The position numbers were made by a program, and so were the translations under genes. From Sphingomonas gilva (GTDB lineage: Bacteria > Pseudomonadota > Alphaproteobacteria > Sphingomonadales > Sphingomonadaceae), in the NCBI RefSeq assembly GCF_003515075.1, contig NZ_QWLV01000007.1:62001-126000 (forward strand): a DNA stretch of 64,000 bases, given 5' to 3'. The notes under the pieces are model-generated. The model saw only the letters and a program-made list of their open reading frames with translations. It did not search any database and had not been told where the DNA came from. Below are positions 57,734-64,000 of the stretch, piece after piece (within the stretch, counting starts at the first letter, position 1; each line of letters starts with the position of its first letter).

Positions 57734-59323
57734 TCAGATATTGATGTGCTTGGGGCGGTTGCGCTTCAGCCAGTCCGCGACGAGCAGACGGGTGAAGGTC
57801 ACGCCGGTGAACACCGATGTGGCGATGCCGATGGCGAGCACCACGGCGAAGCCGCGGATCGGGCCGGAGCCGAACACGAACATGATCGCCGCGGAGATGA
57901 CGTTGGTGATGTTCGCGTCGAAAATCGCGCGGCTGGCTTCCTTGTAGCCGAACTCGACCGCCTGGATGGTCTGCCGCCCTCGTCGCTGCTCCTCGCGGAT
58001 GCGTTCGTTGATCAGCACGTTGGCGTCGACCGCCGCGCCCACGGTCAGCACGAAGCCGGCAATGCCGGGCAGCGTCAGCGTCGCGTTGAACAGCGCCATG
58101 ATGCCCAGGATCATCACCGCGTTCACCAGCAGCGCGAAGGTCGTATACACGCCGAAGCGCACATAGGTGATGATCATGAACAGCATCAGGGCGACGCTGC
58201 CGACGACGCCCGCGAGCACGCCCTTCTCGATCGAATCGGTGCCGAGCTCGGAGGAGACCGTCCGCTCCTCGACCACCGTCAGCTCGACCGGCAGCCTGCC
58301 CGAGCGCAGCGAAATGGCGAGCTGGTTCGCGCTTTCCACCGTGAAGCTGCCGCTGATCGTCGCCGATCCGCCGGGGATCGGCTCGTTGAAGCTCGGCGCG
58401 GAGATCACGACATTGTCGACGATGATGGCGAAGCGCTGCCCGGTGAACTGGGTGGAGAGGTTGGCGAACTTGCGTCCGCCCTGGCTGTCGAAGCGGATGT
58501 TGACGACCGGGCGGTTGTCCTGCGAATCGAACCCCTGCTGCGCGTCGGTCAGCTCGTCGCCCGAGATCGCGACGCGGCGCTGGACGGCGATCTGCCCGCC
58601 GCCTTCCTGATAGGGCAGATACTGCACGCCTGCCGGCGGCACCGGCGTGGTGATCTCGCCATTCCCCGCGACCATGCGGAATTCCAGGCGCGCGGTCTTG
58701 CCCAGCAGGTCCTTCAGCGCCTGCGGGTCGTCCAGCCCCGGCACCTCGACCAGGATGCGGTTGTCGCCCTGGCGCACGATCGTCGGCTCGCGCGTGCCGA
58801 ACTCGTCGACGCGGCGGCGGACCACCTCGGTCGCGACCTCCATCGCCTGGTCGGTCGCGGTGGCGAGCCCCGCGCTGGTCGGCGTCAGGATGAAGCGGCT
58901 GGTGTCGACGACCTGGATGTCCCAGTCGCGCTGGCCGGTCATCCCGGCGCCGGTGGTCAGCTGGTTGATCCGCTCGCGCGCCGCGTCGACCTGCGCCGAA
59001 TCGCGGACCATGAAGCTGAGGCGCCCGCCCGCCGTCGAGATGTCGCCGATGGCGATGCGCGGCGCGTCGCGGCGGCGCATCTCGGCCTCGACCTGCTGCT
59101 CCATCTGGCCGATGCGCTGGCGGGCGATGTCGGCGGTGTCGGCCTCGAGCAGGATCGAGCTGCCGCCGGCGAGATCGAGCCCCAGGTTGATCCGCGCGCT
59201 GGGCGCCCAGGCGGGCCAGGCGTCGGTGGTTTTCTGCGGGAAGAAGCTGGGGACGGCGAAGACGAAGCAGAAGACGATCGTCAGGATGACCGTCCAGACC
59301 TTCCAGCGCGGGAAATCGAGCAT
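57734..59323 (-). CDS. secD: Protein translocase subunit SecD
   Basis: A 529-aa partner of SecF. A first membrane segment is followed by a large periplasmic domain with LGLDLAGGSSILLEAD, VNIRFDSQGGRKFA and YQEGGGQIAV. The C-terminal five-segment bundle has GFVLTVGAAVDANVLINERIREE and GYKEASRAIFDANITN. It is 13 bp after yajC, in the usual yajC-secD-secF order. Confidence 0.96.
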   Translation of the reverse strand: MLDFPRWKVWTVILTIVFCFVFAVPSFFPQKTTDAWPAWAPSARINLGLDLAGGSSILLEADTADIARQRIGQMEQQVEAEMRRRDAPRIAIGDISTAGGRLSFMVRDSAQVDAARERINQLTTGAGMTGQRDWDIQVVDTSRFILTPTSAGLATATDQAMEVATEVVRRRVDEFGTREPTIVRQGDNRILVEVPGLDDPQALKDLLGKTARLEFRMVAGNGEITTPVPPAGVQYLPYQEGGGQIAVQRRVAISGDELTDAQQGFDSQDNRPVVNIRFDSQGGRKFANLSTQFTGQRFAIIVDNVVISAPSFNEPIPGGSATISGSFTVESANQLAISLRSGRLPVELTVVEERTVSSELGTDSIEKGVLAGVVGSVALMLFMIITYVRFGVYTTFALLVNAVMILGIMALFNATLTLPGIAGFVLTVGAAVDANVLINERIREEQRRGRQTIQAVEFGYKEASRAIFDANITNVISAAIMFVFGSGPIRGFAVVLAIGIATSVFTGVTFTRLLVADWLKRNRPKHINI

Positions 59324-59336
59324 CGCGCGCGGCCCG

Positions 59337-59681
59337 TCAGTCGTTCGCTGGCTTGGCGCCGCCCAGCGGGTGCACCGCCGACAGCGTCATCTTGACCACG
59401 CGGACCTTGGTGCCCGGCGCGATCTCGACCTCGACATGATCGTCCTCGACCCGCGTCACCTTGCCGACGATGCCGCCCGCGGTCGTCACGCTGTCGCCCT
59501 TCTTGACCGCGGCGATCGCCGCCTGCTGCTCCTTCATCCGCTTCTGCTGCGGACGGATCAGCAGGAACCAGAAGACGATGAAGATCAGGATCAGCGGCGC
59601 GATCTGCACCATGAAGGCGGCGGTGCCGCCGCCACTGCTCGCGGAACCGGCGGCCTGCGCATAGGCGGGGGAGGAGAACAT
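59337..59681 (-). CDS. yajC: Preprotein translocase subunit YajC
   Basis: A 114-aa single-pass protein. One membrane segment (MVQIAPLILIFIVFWFLLIRPQQKR, residues about 24-48) is followed by the YajC cytosolic domain (KGDSVTTAGGIVGKV, then VEIAPGTKVRVVK). It associates with SecDF. The chosen ATG gives MFSSPAYAQA; longer ORF extensions run into the tRNA region and are rejected. Confidence 0.94.
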   Translation of the reverse strand: MFSSPAYAQAAGSASSGGGTAAFMVQIAPLILIFIVFWFLLIRPQQKRMKEQQAAIAAVKKGDSVTTAGGIVGKVTRVEDDHVEVEIAPGTKVRVVKMTLSAVHPLGGAKPAND

Positions 59682-59812
59682 AGGTCGGATCGGCCTAATA
59701 TTGTGGGTTGGACGGCGCGGGTGCGCGGACCGGTAAATATGGTGGGGCGCGCTACCATCAAGCGGGGGCGCACGCAACAGATCAGCCGGGGCGGGAGAGC
59801 GCCGGGGCGCGC

Positions 59813-59841
59813 TTGCATCGCCCGGACGATCCGCGTAAGGC
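59813..59841 (+). promoter_or_regulatory. Candidate tRNA-Pro promoter
   Basis: TTGCAT (59813-59818) and TAAGGC (59836-59841) are spaced by 17 bp. A GC-rich discriminator (GCGCGC) follows the -10, as is usual for stable-RNA promoters. The 212-bp gap between yajC and the tRNA contains nothing else convincing. Confidence 0.4.
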
Positions 59842-59893
59842 GCGCACCTTCGAGAACCGGCCGGCCCCTTGGGCGGCGCCGGATCCGATCGGT

Positions 59894-59970
59894 CGGGGCG
59901 TAGCGCAGCCTGGTAGCGCATCACACTGGGGGTGTGGGGGTCGCAGGTTCGAATCCTGTCGCCCCGACCA
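59894..59970 (+). tRNA. tRNA-Pro (anticodon GGG)
   Basis: A 77-nt cloverleaf with encoded CCA. The acceptor stem CGGGGCG pairs with CGCCCCG at 59960-59966. The D-arm is GCGC-AGCCTGGTA-GCGC. The anticodon stem TCACA/TGTGG encloses CTGGGGG, so the anticodon is GGG, reading CCC and CCU. The T-arm has GGTTCGAATCC. It is on the plus strand, divergent from yajC. Confidence 0.95.
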
Positions 59971-59989
59971 TTTCGCTTCGCGCCGCGGC

Positions 59990-60077
59990 CGACGCAGCAA
60001 AGCTGCGTCGCTCTTCAGCGGCGCGAACGGCCGGCGCGGCCAAAAGCCGCGGCCGACGGCATGGGCTTCGCCCATGC
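59990..60077 (+). repeat. Cluster of perfect hairpins downstream of tRNA-Pro
   Basis: CGACGCAGC-AAA-GCTGCGTCG (59990-60010) and GCATGGGC-TTC-GCCCATGC (60059-60077) are perfect hairpins. A third, GGCGCGGCC paired with GGCCGCGGC-type sequence, lies between them. They may end the tRNA transcript or be a local repeat; no T-run follows, so rho-independent termination is not clear on the plus strand. Confidence 0.6.
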
Positions 60078-60097
60078 CCGCCACCTTACCCAACACC

Positions 60098-60134
60098 AAA
60101 AAGGACCCTCCGAAGCATCAGCTCCGAAGGGCCC
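60098..60134 (-). terminator. Intrinsic terminator of the urcA-like gene
   Basis: On the minus strand, GGGCCCTTCGGAGC and GCTTCGGAGGGTCC form a 14-bp stem with three G-U wobbles and a TGAT loop, followed by a T-run (AAAAA at 60098-60102 on plus). It lies about 60 bp after the UrcA stop. Confidence 0.85.
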
Positions 60135-60193
60135 AGTTTCTGAGGGAGCCGGAAGGCTCCTGGCGTGCGGGGCGCCAGCCCCGCGCGTCGGGT

Positions 60194-60520
60194 TCAGCGG
60201 CTGGCGGTCCGCGTCTCGGCCGGTCCGCGCGCCGCGGCGACCGCCATGTCGCGCTGCCGGGCGGCGTCCGCGGTCGCCTTGGCGATGCAGTCGCGCACGC
60301 GCAGCTTGGCGGCGAGGTCATAGGTCGTGCTGGTCCGGCACATCGCCCGCGCGGCCTTGCCGATGCGGCGGTCGAGCTTGGCGACATGCGCCGGATCGCT
60401 GAGGTTCAGATCGGCCACGCGCACCGCGCGGGAAAGCGTTTCGGTCTGGGCGACCTGCGCAAAGCCAGGCGCGGCGATCGCCCCGGCGGCAAGCGCCGCC
60501 AGCGTGATGAGGGTCTTCAT
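60194..60520 (-). CDS. UrcA family protein
   Basis: A 108-aa secreted protein. It has a signal peptide (LITLAALAAGAIAAPGFAQ) followed by the UrcA pattern VRVADLNLSDPAHVAKLDRRI, then AARAMC and CIAKATADA. The two Cys flank the helix and may pair. UrcA proteins are widespread in sphingomonads and caulobacters; their function is unknown. AGGAG precedes the ATG. It is divergent from the LysR regulator, with 120 bp between them. Confidence 0.88.
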   Translation of the reverse strand: MKTLITLAALAAGAIAAPGFAQVAQTETLSRAVRVADLNLSDPAHVAKLDRRIGKAARAMCRTSTTYDLAAKLRVRDCIAKATADAARQRDMAVAAARGPAETRTASR

Positions 60521-60616
60521 GTCAGGTCTCCTGGGGAAGGAAGTTCGTCCTGCACCGGTGCGGGACCTGTCTAGCCGCTCGCGCCGGATTCGCCGAACAA
60601 CGATGTTGCGCGACCG

Positions 60617-60634
60617 TTCTGCAAAAGTGCAGAA
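60617..60634 (+). promoter_or_regulatory. LysR-type operator
   Basis: TTCTGCA-AAAG-TGCAGAA is a perfect inverted repeat 6 bp before the LysR ATG. It has the T-N11-A form of LysR boxes. It probably serves autoregulation and perhaps control of the divergent UrcA gene. Confidence 0.65.
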
Positions 60635-60640
60635 TGGGCC

Positions 60641-61543
60641 ATGTTCGACTGGAACGACATCCGCCACTTCCTCGCGGTCGCGGAGACGGGCAGCACGCTC
60701 GCCGCCGGCCGGGCGCTGCGCGTCAGCCAGACGACGGTCGCGCGGCGCGTCGCCGCGATCGAGGCGGCGTTCGGCCTCGTCCTGTTCGAACGCCGGCAGG
60801 CGGGCTACGCGCTGACCCCGGCGGGGGAGCGGCTGCTCGGCCATGCCCGCGCGGTGGAGGCGGCGGCGCGGGGGCTCGACGACGCGGCGGCCGCGCAGAA
60901 GCGCGAGACGGGCGGCGTCGTCCGGCTGACGGTCAGCCATATCTACGCGACCACCATCCTGCCGCCGCTGCTGCGCGATCTGCACGACGCGCATCCCGAC
61001 ATCCACATCGATCTGGAGACCACCGACGAGAAGCGCGATCTCGCCGCCGGCGGCGCCGATGTCGCGCTGCGCACCACCGATCGGCCGGCGGGCGGCGGGC
61101 TGGTCGCGCGGCGTCTGATCGACGATCAATGGGCGATCTATTGCAGCCGCGCTTATGCCGCCGAGCATGGCCGCCCGCGCCGCCGCGCCGAACTGCGCGG
61201 CCATCCCTTCGTCGGCGGCGGCGGCGACGGCGTCTGGCAGATCTACCAGCATTGGCTGCGCGAGAATGACCTCGAAAGCGCGGTCGCCATCCACCACAAC
61301 TCGGCGCTCGGCCTCCTCGCCGCGGTGCGCGCGGGGATGGGGCTGGCGGTGCTGCCGTGCATCGTCGCCGACAATGATCCCGATCTCGTGCTCTGTCTGC
61401 CGCCCGCCGCTGGGGAGACGCGCGGCATCTGGCTGCTCACCCACGAACGGCTGCGCCATATTCCCCGCATCCGCACCGTGCTCGACTTTCTCGGGCGTCG
61501 GCTGCCGCGGCTGGTCATCGAAGAAACGCGCCGCATCGAATAA
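60641..61543 (+). CDS. LysR family transcriptional regulator
   Basis: A 300-aa regulator. The N-terminal winged HTH (about 5-62) has HFLAVAETGSTLAAGRALRVSQTTVARRVAAIE, and the effector domain starts near 90 (GVVRLTVSHIYATTILPPLL). The effector-domain hallmark GLLAAVRAGMGLAVLPCIVAD is present. The ligand is unknown. It is divergent from the UrcA gene and has its likely operator at 60617-60634. Landmark sequences are split for length. Confidence 0.9.
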   Translation: MFDWNDIRHFLAVAETGSTLAAGRALRVSQTTVARRVAAIEAAFGLVLFERRQAGYALTPAGERLLGHARAVEAAARGLDDAAAAQKRETGGVVRLTVSHIYATTILPPLLRDLHDAHPDIHIDLETTDEKRDLAAGGADVALRTTDRPAGGGLVARRLIDDQWAIYCSRAYAAEHGRPRRRAELRGHPFVGGGGDGVWQIYQHWLRENDLESAVAIHHNSALGLLAAVRAGMGLAVLPCIVADNDPDLVLCLPPAAGETRGIWLLTHERLRHIPRIRTVLDFLGRRLPRLVIEETRRIE

Positions 61544-61603
61544 AGTGCTGTCCTACATGTAACCAGATGGGTTATCATCCGAGTCGGACGCAGGAGACCG
61601 ACG

Positions 61604-62143
61604 ATGGATGTGGACGAACTGATCGATGAAGTGATCGCGCGCGAAGGGGGCTATTCGAACCACCCGGCCGATCGCGGCGGCGCGACGCGCTGGGGCGTGA
61701 CCGAGGTGGTGGCGCGGGCGGACGGCTATGCCGGCGACATGCGCGAATTCCCGCGCGAACGGGCGGCGGCGATCTACCGCCGCGTCTATTGGGACCGGCC
61801 GGGCTTCGCCGCCGTTGCGCTGCGCGCCCCGAAACTGGCGGCGGAGCTGTTCGATACCGGCGTCAACATGGGGCCGGCGGTGGCGGCCGGCTTCCTCCAG
61901 CGCGCGCTGAACGCGCTCAACCGGGGTGCGTCGGACTATCCCGATCTCGCGCTCGATTCGGCGATCGGCCCGCGGACGCTCGCCGCGCTTGGCGCCTTTC
62001 TCGATCGCCGCGGGCCGCCGGGCGAGGCGGTCCTGGTGAAGGCGGTCGAGGCGCTGCAGGGCGAGCGCTACCTCCGCCTGGCCGAGCACCGGCCCGCCAA
62101 CGAGGCCTTTCTCTACGGCTGGCTGGCGAACCGGATAGGATAG
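61604..62143 (+). CDS. GH108-family peptidoglycan hydrolase (endolysin-like)
   Basis: A 179-aa protein of the glycoside hydrolase 108 type. The catalytic Glu14 is in AREGGYSNHPADRGGATRWGV, and a C-terminal PG-binding-3 domain follows (about 90-175). Such enzymes are found as phage, GTA or secretion-associated lysozymes. No signal peptide is seen, so export would need the downstream holin. It is 58 bp upstream of that gene, in the same orientation. Confidence 0.85.
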   Translation: MDVDELIDEVIAREGGYSNHPADRGGATRWGVTEVVARADGYAGDMREFPRERAAAIYRRVYWDRPGFAAVALRAPKLAAELFDTGVNMGPAVAAGFLQRALNALNRGASDYPDLALDSAIGPRTLAALGAFLDRRGPPGEAVLVKAVEALQGERYLRLAEHRPANEAFLYGWLANRIG

Positions 62144-62201
62144 AATGACCCGACACCTAGTCTGACTTTCCTCACCTTCCGATCCTGAAAGGACAGATAT
62201 C

Positions 62202-62615
62202 ATGAGCATCATCGAAGGAATCATCGGCCCGGTGGCCAAGCTGATCGACAAGATCATCCCCGATCCCGAGGCGCGCGACCGCGCCAAGCTGGAACTGCTG
62301 AAGCTGGAGGGCAGCCAGGAAATGGAATCGGTCAGGGCGCAGATGTCGGCGATCCTCGCCGAAGCCGCCTCCGCCGATCCCTGGACCAGCCGCGCGCGTC
62401 CCAGCTTCCTCTACGTCATGTACGCGCTTCTGCTCTGGTCGATCCCGATGGGCCTGATCGCCGCGGTCCAGCCGCAAATGGCCGAAGGCATCGCCAGGGG
62501 CATGAACGCCTATCTCGCCGGCATCCCCGAACCGATGTGGGCGCTCTTCGGCACCGGCTATCTCGGCTACACCGCCGCACGGGCATGGGGCAAGGCGAAG
62601 GGGGTGGAGAAGTAA
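62202..62615 (+). CDS. GTA/phage holin, three-TM type
   Basis: A 137-aa protein with an amphipathic N-terminus ([22 protein letters not shown]), then two or three membrane segments (about 68-88 and 105-125) and a charged tail. This is the gene-transfer-agent 3TM holin family (PF11351-like). AAAGGA precedes the ATG. With the endolysin it forms a lysis pair. No phage structural genes lie nearby, so it may be a remnant of a GTA or a domesticated system. Confidence 0.82.
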   Translation: MSIIEGIIGPVAKLIDKIIPDPEARDRAKLELLKLEGSQEMESVRAQMSAILAEAASADPWTSRARPSFLYVMYALLLWSIPMGLIAAVQPQMAEGIARGMNAYLAGIPEPMWALFGTGYLGYTAARAWGKAKGVEK

Positions 62616-62618
62616 TTC

Positions 62619-62755
62619 GATCCTCCCCGGCAACGGGGAGGGGGACCGCCGCTCGAAGAGCGGTGGTGGAGGGGGCTCTCCGCTGGCGCAGCGCCCGTGG
62701 CGCTCCCCCTCCACCAGCCTGCGGCTGGTCCCCCTCCCCGTTGCCGGGGAGGATC
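62619..62755 (-). repeat. Dispersed intergenic palindromic repeat, family A, copy 2
   Basis: The reverse complement of this element matches 5033-5165 over its whole length, including CAGCCGCAGGCTGGTGGAG and GGGGGAGCGC. It differs mostly in the central GCGC core and at single positions. It lies between the holin and hslV, here with co-directional genes on both sides. Confidence 0.85.
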
Positions 62756-62776
62756 TGTTCCCCCATATCGCCGCCC

Positions 62777-63334
62777 ATGACCTCCAACACAGCGCAGGCC
62801 TGGCACGGCACCACCATCGTCTCGATCCGCAAGAACGGAAAGGTCGTCGTCGCGGGCGACGGCCAGGTCTCGGCCGGCCAGACGATCATGAAGCCCAATG
62901 CGAAGAAGGTCCGCCGCCTCGGAGACGGATCGGTGATCGGCGGCTTCGCCGGCGCGACCGCCGACGCCTTCACCCTGTTCGAACGGCTCGAGCGCAAGCT
63001 CGAACAGCATCACGGCCAGCTGCTCCGCGCCGCGGTCGAGCTCGCCAAGGACTGGCGCACCGACAAGTATCTGCGCAACCTGGAGGCGATGATGATCGTC
63101 GCCGACAAGGAGGTGACGCTGATCCTCACCGGCAACGGCGACGTGCTCGAACCGGTCGAGGGCATCGCCGCGATCGGCTCCGGCGGCAACTACGCGCTCG
63201 CCGCCGCCAAGGCGCTGGCGGATTATGAAGGAGACGCCGAGACGATCGCGAGAAAGGCGATGAAGATCGCCGCCGACGTCTGCGTCTACACCAACGACCA
63301 GGTCACCCTGGAGGCGATGGACGCCGCGGGCTGA
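62777..63334 (+). CDS. hslV: ATP-dependent protease subunit HslV
   Basis: A 185-aa proteasome-like peptidase. The propeptide is cut before the N-terminal nucleophile in [10 protein letters not shown] (Thr12 in the precursor). The core has [34 protein letters not shown] and [16 protein letters not shown]. It is partnered by HslU, which is not in this window. I chose the ATG at 62777; the ORF could extend upstream but that would be repeat sequence. Confidence 0.95.
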   Translation: MTSNTAQAWHGTTIVSIRKNGKVVVAGDGQVSAGQTIMKPNAKKVRRLGDGSVIGGFAGATADAFTLFERLERKLEQHHGQLLRAAVELAKDWRTDKYLRNLEAMMIVADKEVTLILTGNGDVLEPVEGIAAIGSGGNYALAAAKALADYEGDAETIARKAMKIAADVCVYTNDQVTLEAMDAAG

Positions 63335-63353
63335 CTCGTTATTCCACCTCCTC

Positions 63354-63450
63354 CGTCACCCCGGACTTGTTCCGGGGTCCATCGTGCCGCAGGTTCAACC
63401 GCCGGGGCTCTTGAGGAAACATGGACCCCGGAACAGGCCCCGGGGCGACG
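63354..63450 (+). repeat. Palindromic intergenic repeat, family C, long copy
   Basis: CGTCACCCCGG-ACTTGTTCCGGGGTCCAT at the left is mirrored by ATGGACCCCGGAACA-GGCCCCGGGGCGACG at the right. The shared CGTCACCCCGG end links it to 38021-38057. It sits between hslV and the oxidase gene and includes an in-frame-looking ATG at 63421 that I do not accept as the oxidase start. Confidence 0.75.
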
Positions 63451-63468
63451 TATCGAAAGGGAGGCGAA

Positions 63469-64000
63469 GTGCATAACAGGCGTGCGATACTCGGCACGGG
63501 ACTGATCGGCGCAGCAGGCCTCGCGCTTCCGGGCTGCGCCACCACCGCCGCCCGCACCGCCACCGCGCGACCCTGCCTTCCCCGCGTCAACGTCGCCGCC
63601 AACCGCGTCATCCGCACCGTCGCGGGGCTCCGCCCCTATCGCCCCGGCGGCTTCCGCGTCGAACGCGAGGCGCTCGGCGACAAGGCGCTGGTCCACAACT
63701 ACGGCCATGGCGGCGCGGGCATCACGCTGAGCTGGGGCACGTCGCGGCTCGCCGTCGATCTCGGCCTGCCCGGCCATCAGGGGCCGGTCGCGGTGATCGG
63801 CGCGGGCATCGTGGGGCTGACGACTGCGCGGCTGGTGCAGGAGGCGGGCTATCCGGTCACCATCTACGCCGCCGCGCTGCCGCCCCAGACGACCTCGAAC
63901 ATCGCCGGCGGCCAGTGGCAGGCCTATGCGCATTACGATAGGGAGGCGGTCACGCCCGCCTGGCGCGCGCAGAACGCCGCCGCGCTCGAATACAGCTTCC
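63469..64000 (+). CDS. FAD-dependent oxidoreductase, permuted D-amino-acid oxidase-like (partial)
   Basis: The first 177 codons of an ORF that leaves the window. GTG at 63469 is preceded by AAGGGAGG. The N-terminus has an RRAILGTGLIGAAGLALPGC lipoprotein-like signal (Cys about 21). Residues about 45-83 match the C-terminal block of D-amino-acid oxidases (GLRPYRPGGFRVE, then VHNYGHGGAGITLSWG). Only then comes the FAD-binding VAVIGAGIVGLTTARL with the GxGxxG motif near 105. So the order is opposite to DAAO, implying circular permutation. Substrate is unknown. The 3' part cannot be read. Confidence 0.75.
   Translation, partial: MHNRRAILGTGLIGAAGLALPGCATTAARTATARPCLPRVNVAANRVIRTVAGLRPYRPGGFRVEREALGDKALVHNYGHGGAGITLSWGTSRLAVDLGLPGHQGPVAVIGAGIVGLTTARLVQEAGYPVTIYAAALPPQTTSNIAGGQWQAYAHYDREAVTPAWRAQNAAALEYSF

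Noticed and set aside
61559-61574. TAACC-N5-GGTTA inverted repeat upstream of the endolysin gene
   Set aside because: Five-base arms occur often by chance; no other support.
63421-63468. ATG at 63421 as start of the FAD oxidase
   Set aside because: It lies inside the palindromic repeat and is not in frame with the oxidase-like reading; the GTG at 63469 has a good ribosome site.

Overview
The window is a GC-rich, densely packed chromosomal segment from an alphaproteobacterium, most likely a sphingomonad (Sphingomonas or a close relative). This rests on several things seen together: the cpoB-tilS, proA-nadD-rsfS and rlmH-envC-ctpA blocks, an UrcA-family secreted protein, Oar-type and classical TonB-dependent receptors, a DUF3667 protein, a GTA-type holin and a GAAC-N7-GAAC (alphaproteobacterial LexA) box. 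Intergenic palindromic repeats are frequent, and many gene pairs overlap by ATGA or GTGA. There is no rRNA, insertion sequence, CRISPR array or integrase. One tRNA (tRNA-Pro, GGG) is present.

Layout. 1-9.2 kb: the 3' end of radA, a GNAT acetyltransferase, a cvpA / Fe-S scaffold / kefC / DUF423 run, tgt, ubiG, aspartate kinase, a nitronate monooxygenase-like protein and a FitAB-type toxin-antitoxin (TA) pair with a clear operator. 9.2-14.4 kb: ptsP, a RodZ-like HTH membrane protein, cpoB (ybgF) and tilS. 14.4-24.9 kb: rsfS, nadD, a ParDE-type pair and proA on the minus strand; a DUF3667 protein and an HscC-type Hsp70 with a degenerate J-domain membrane partner on the plus strand; then a small secreted protein and ftsH on the minus strand. 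Inverting this block as a unit would restore both tilS-ftsH and proA-nadD-rsfS-rlmH, so it looks like a local inversion. 25.0-31.0 kb: rlmH, envC, ctpA, a dsbB-like gene, coq7, a small secreted protein and a POT peptide transporter.

31.0-37.1 kb is the most interesting DNA-metabolism region. A radical-SAM protein of the DNA modification/repair family is preceded by a promoter whose -10 is overlapped by a LexA-type box. Its usual partner, a DUF4130-UdgX uracil-DNA glycosylase fusion carrying the KRRIH loop, lies 3.4 kb downstream. Between them sit a secreted protein / parallel beta-helix / dihaem cytochrome c operon and a hemerythrin. Near-identical palindromic repeats flank udgX.

37.1-48 kb: a PEP-mutase/isocitrate-lyase-family protein, a LytTR two-component pair, an HD protein, a DUF2946 / TonB receptor / PepSY operon and a giant Oar-like receptor. 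48-56.4 kb: ligA joined to a RelE/Phd TA pair, recN, bamD, a mannose-6-phosphate isomerase with a glycosyltransferase, and a BrnTA module whose toxin is frameshifted. 56.4-64 kb: Mth938-like protein, secF, secD and yajC; tRNA-Pro; urcA with a divergent LysR regulator; an endolysin-holin pair; hslV; and the start of a FAD-dependent oxidase whose domain order looks circularly permuted relative to D-amino-acid oxidase.
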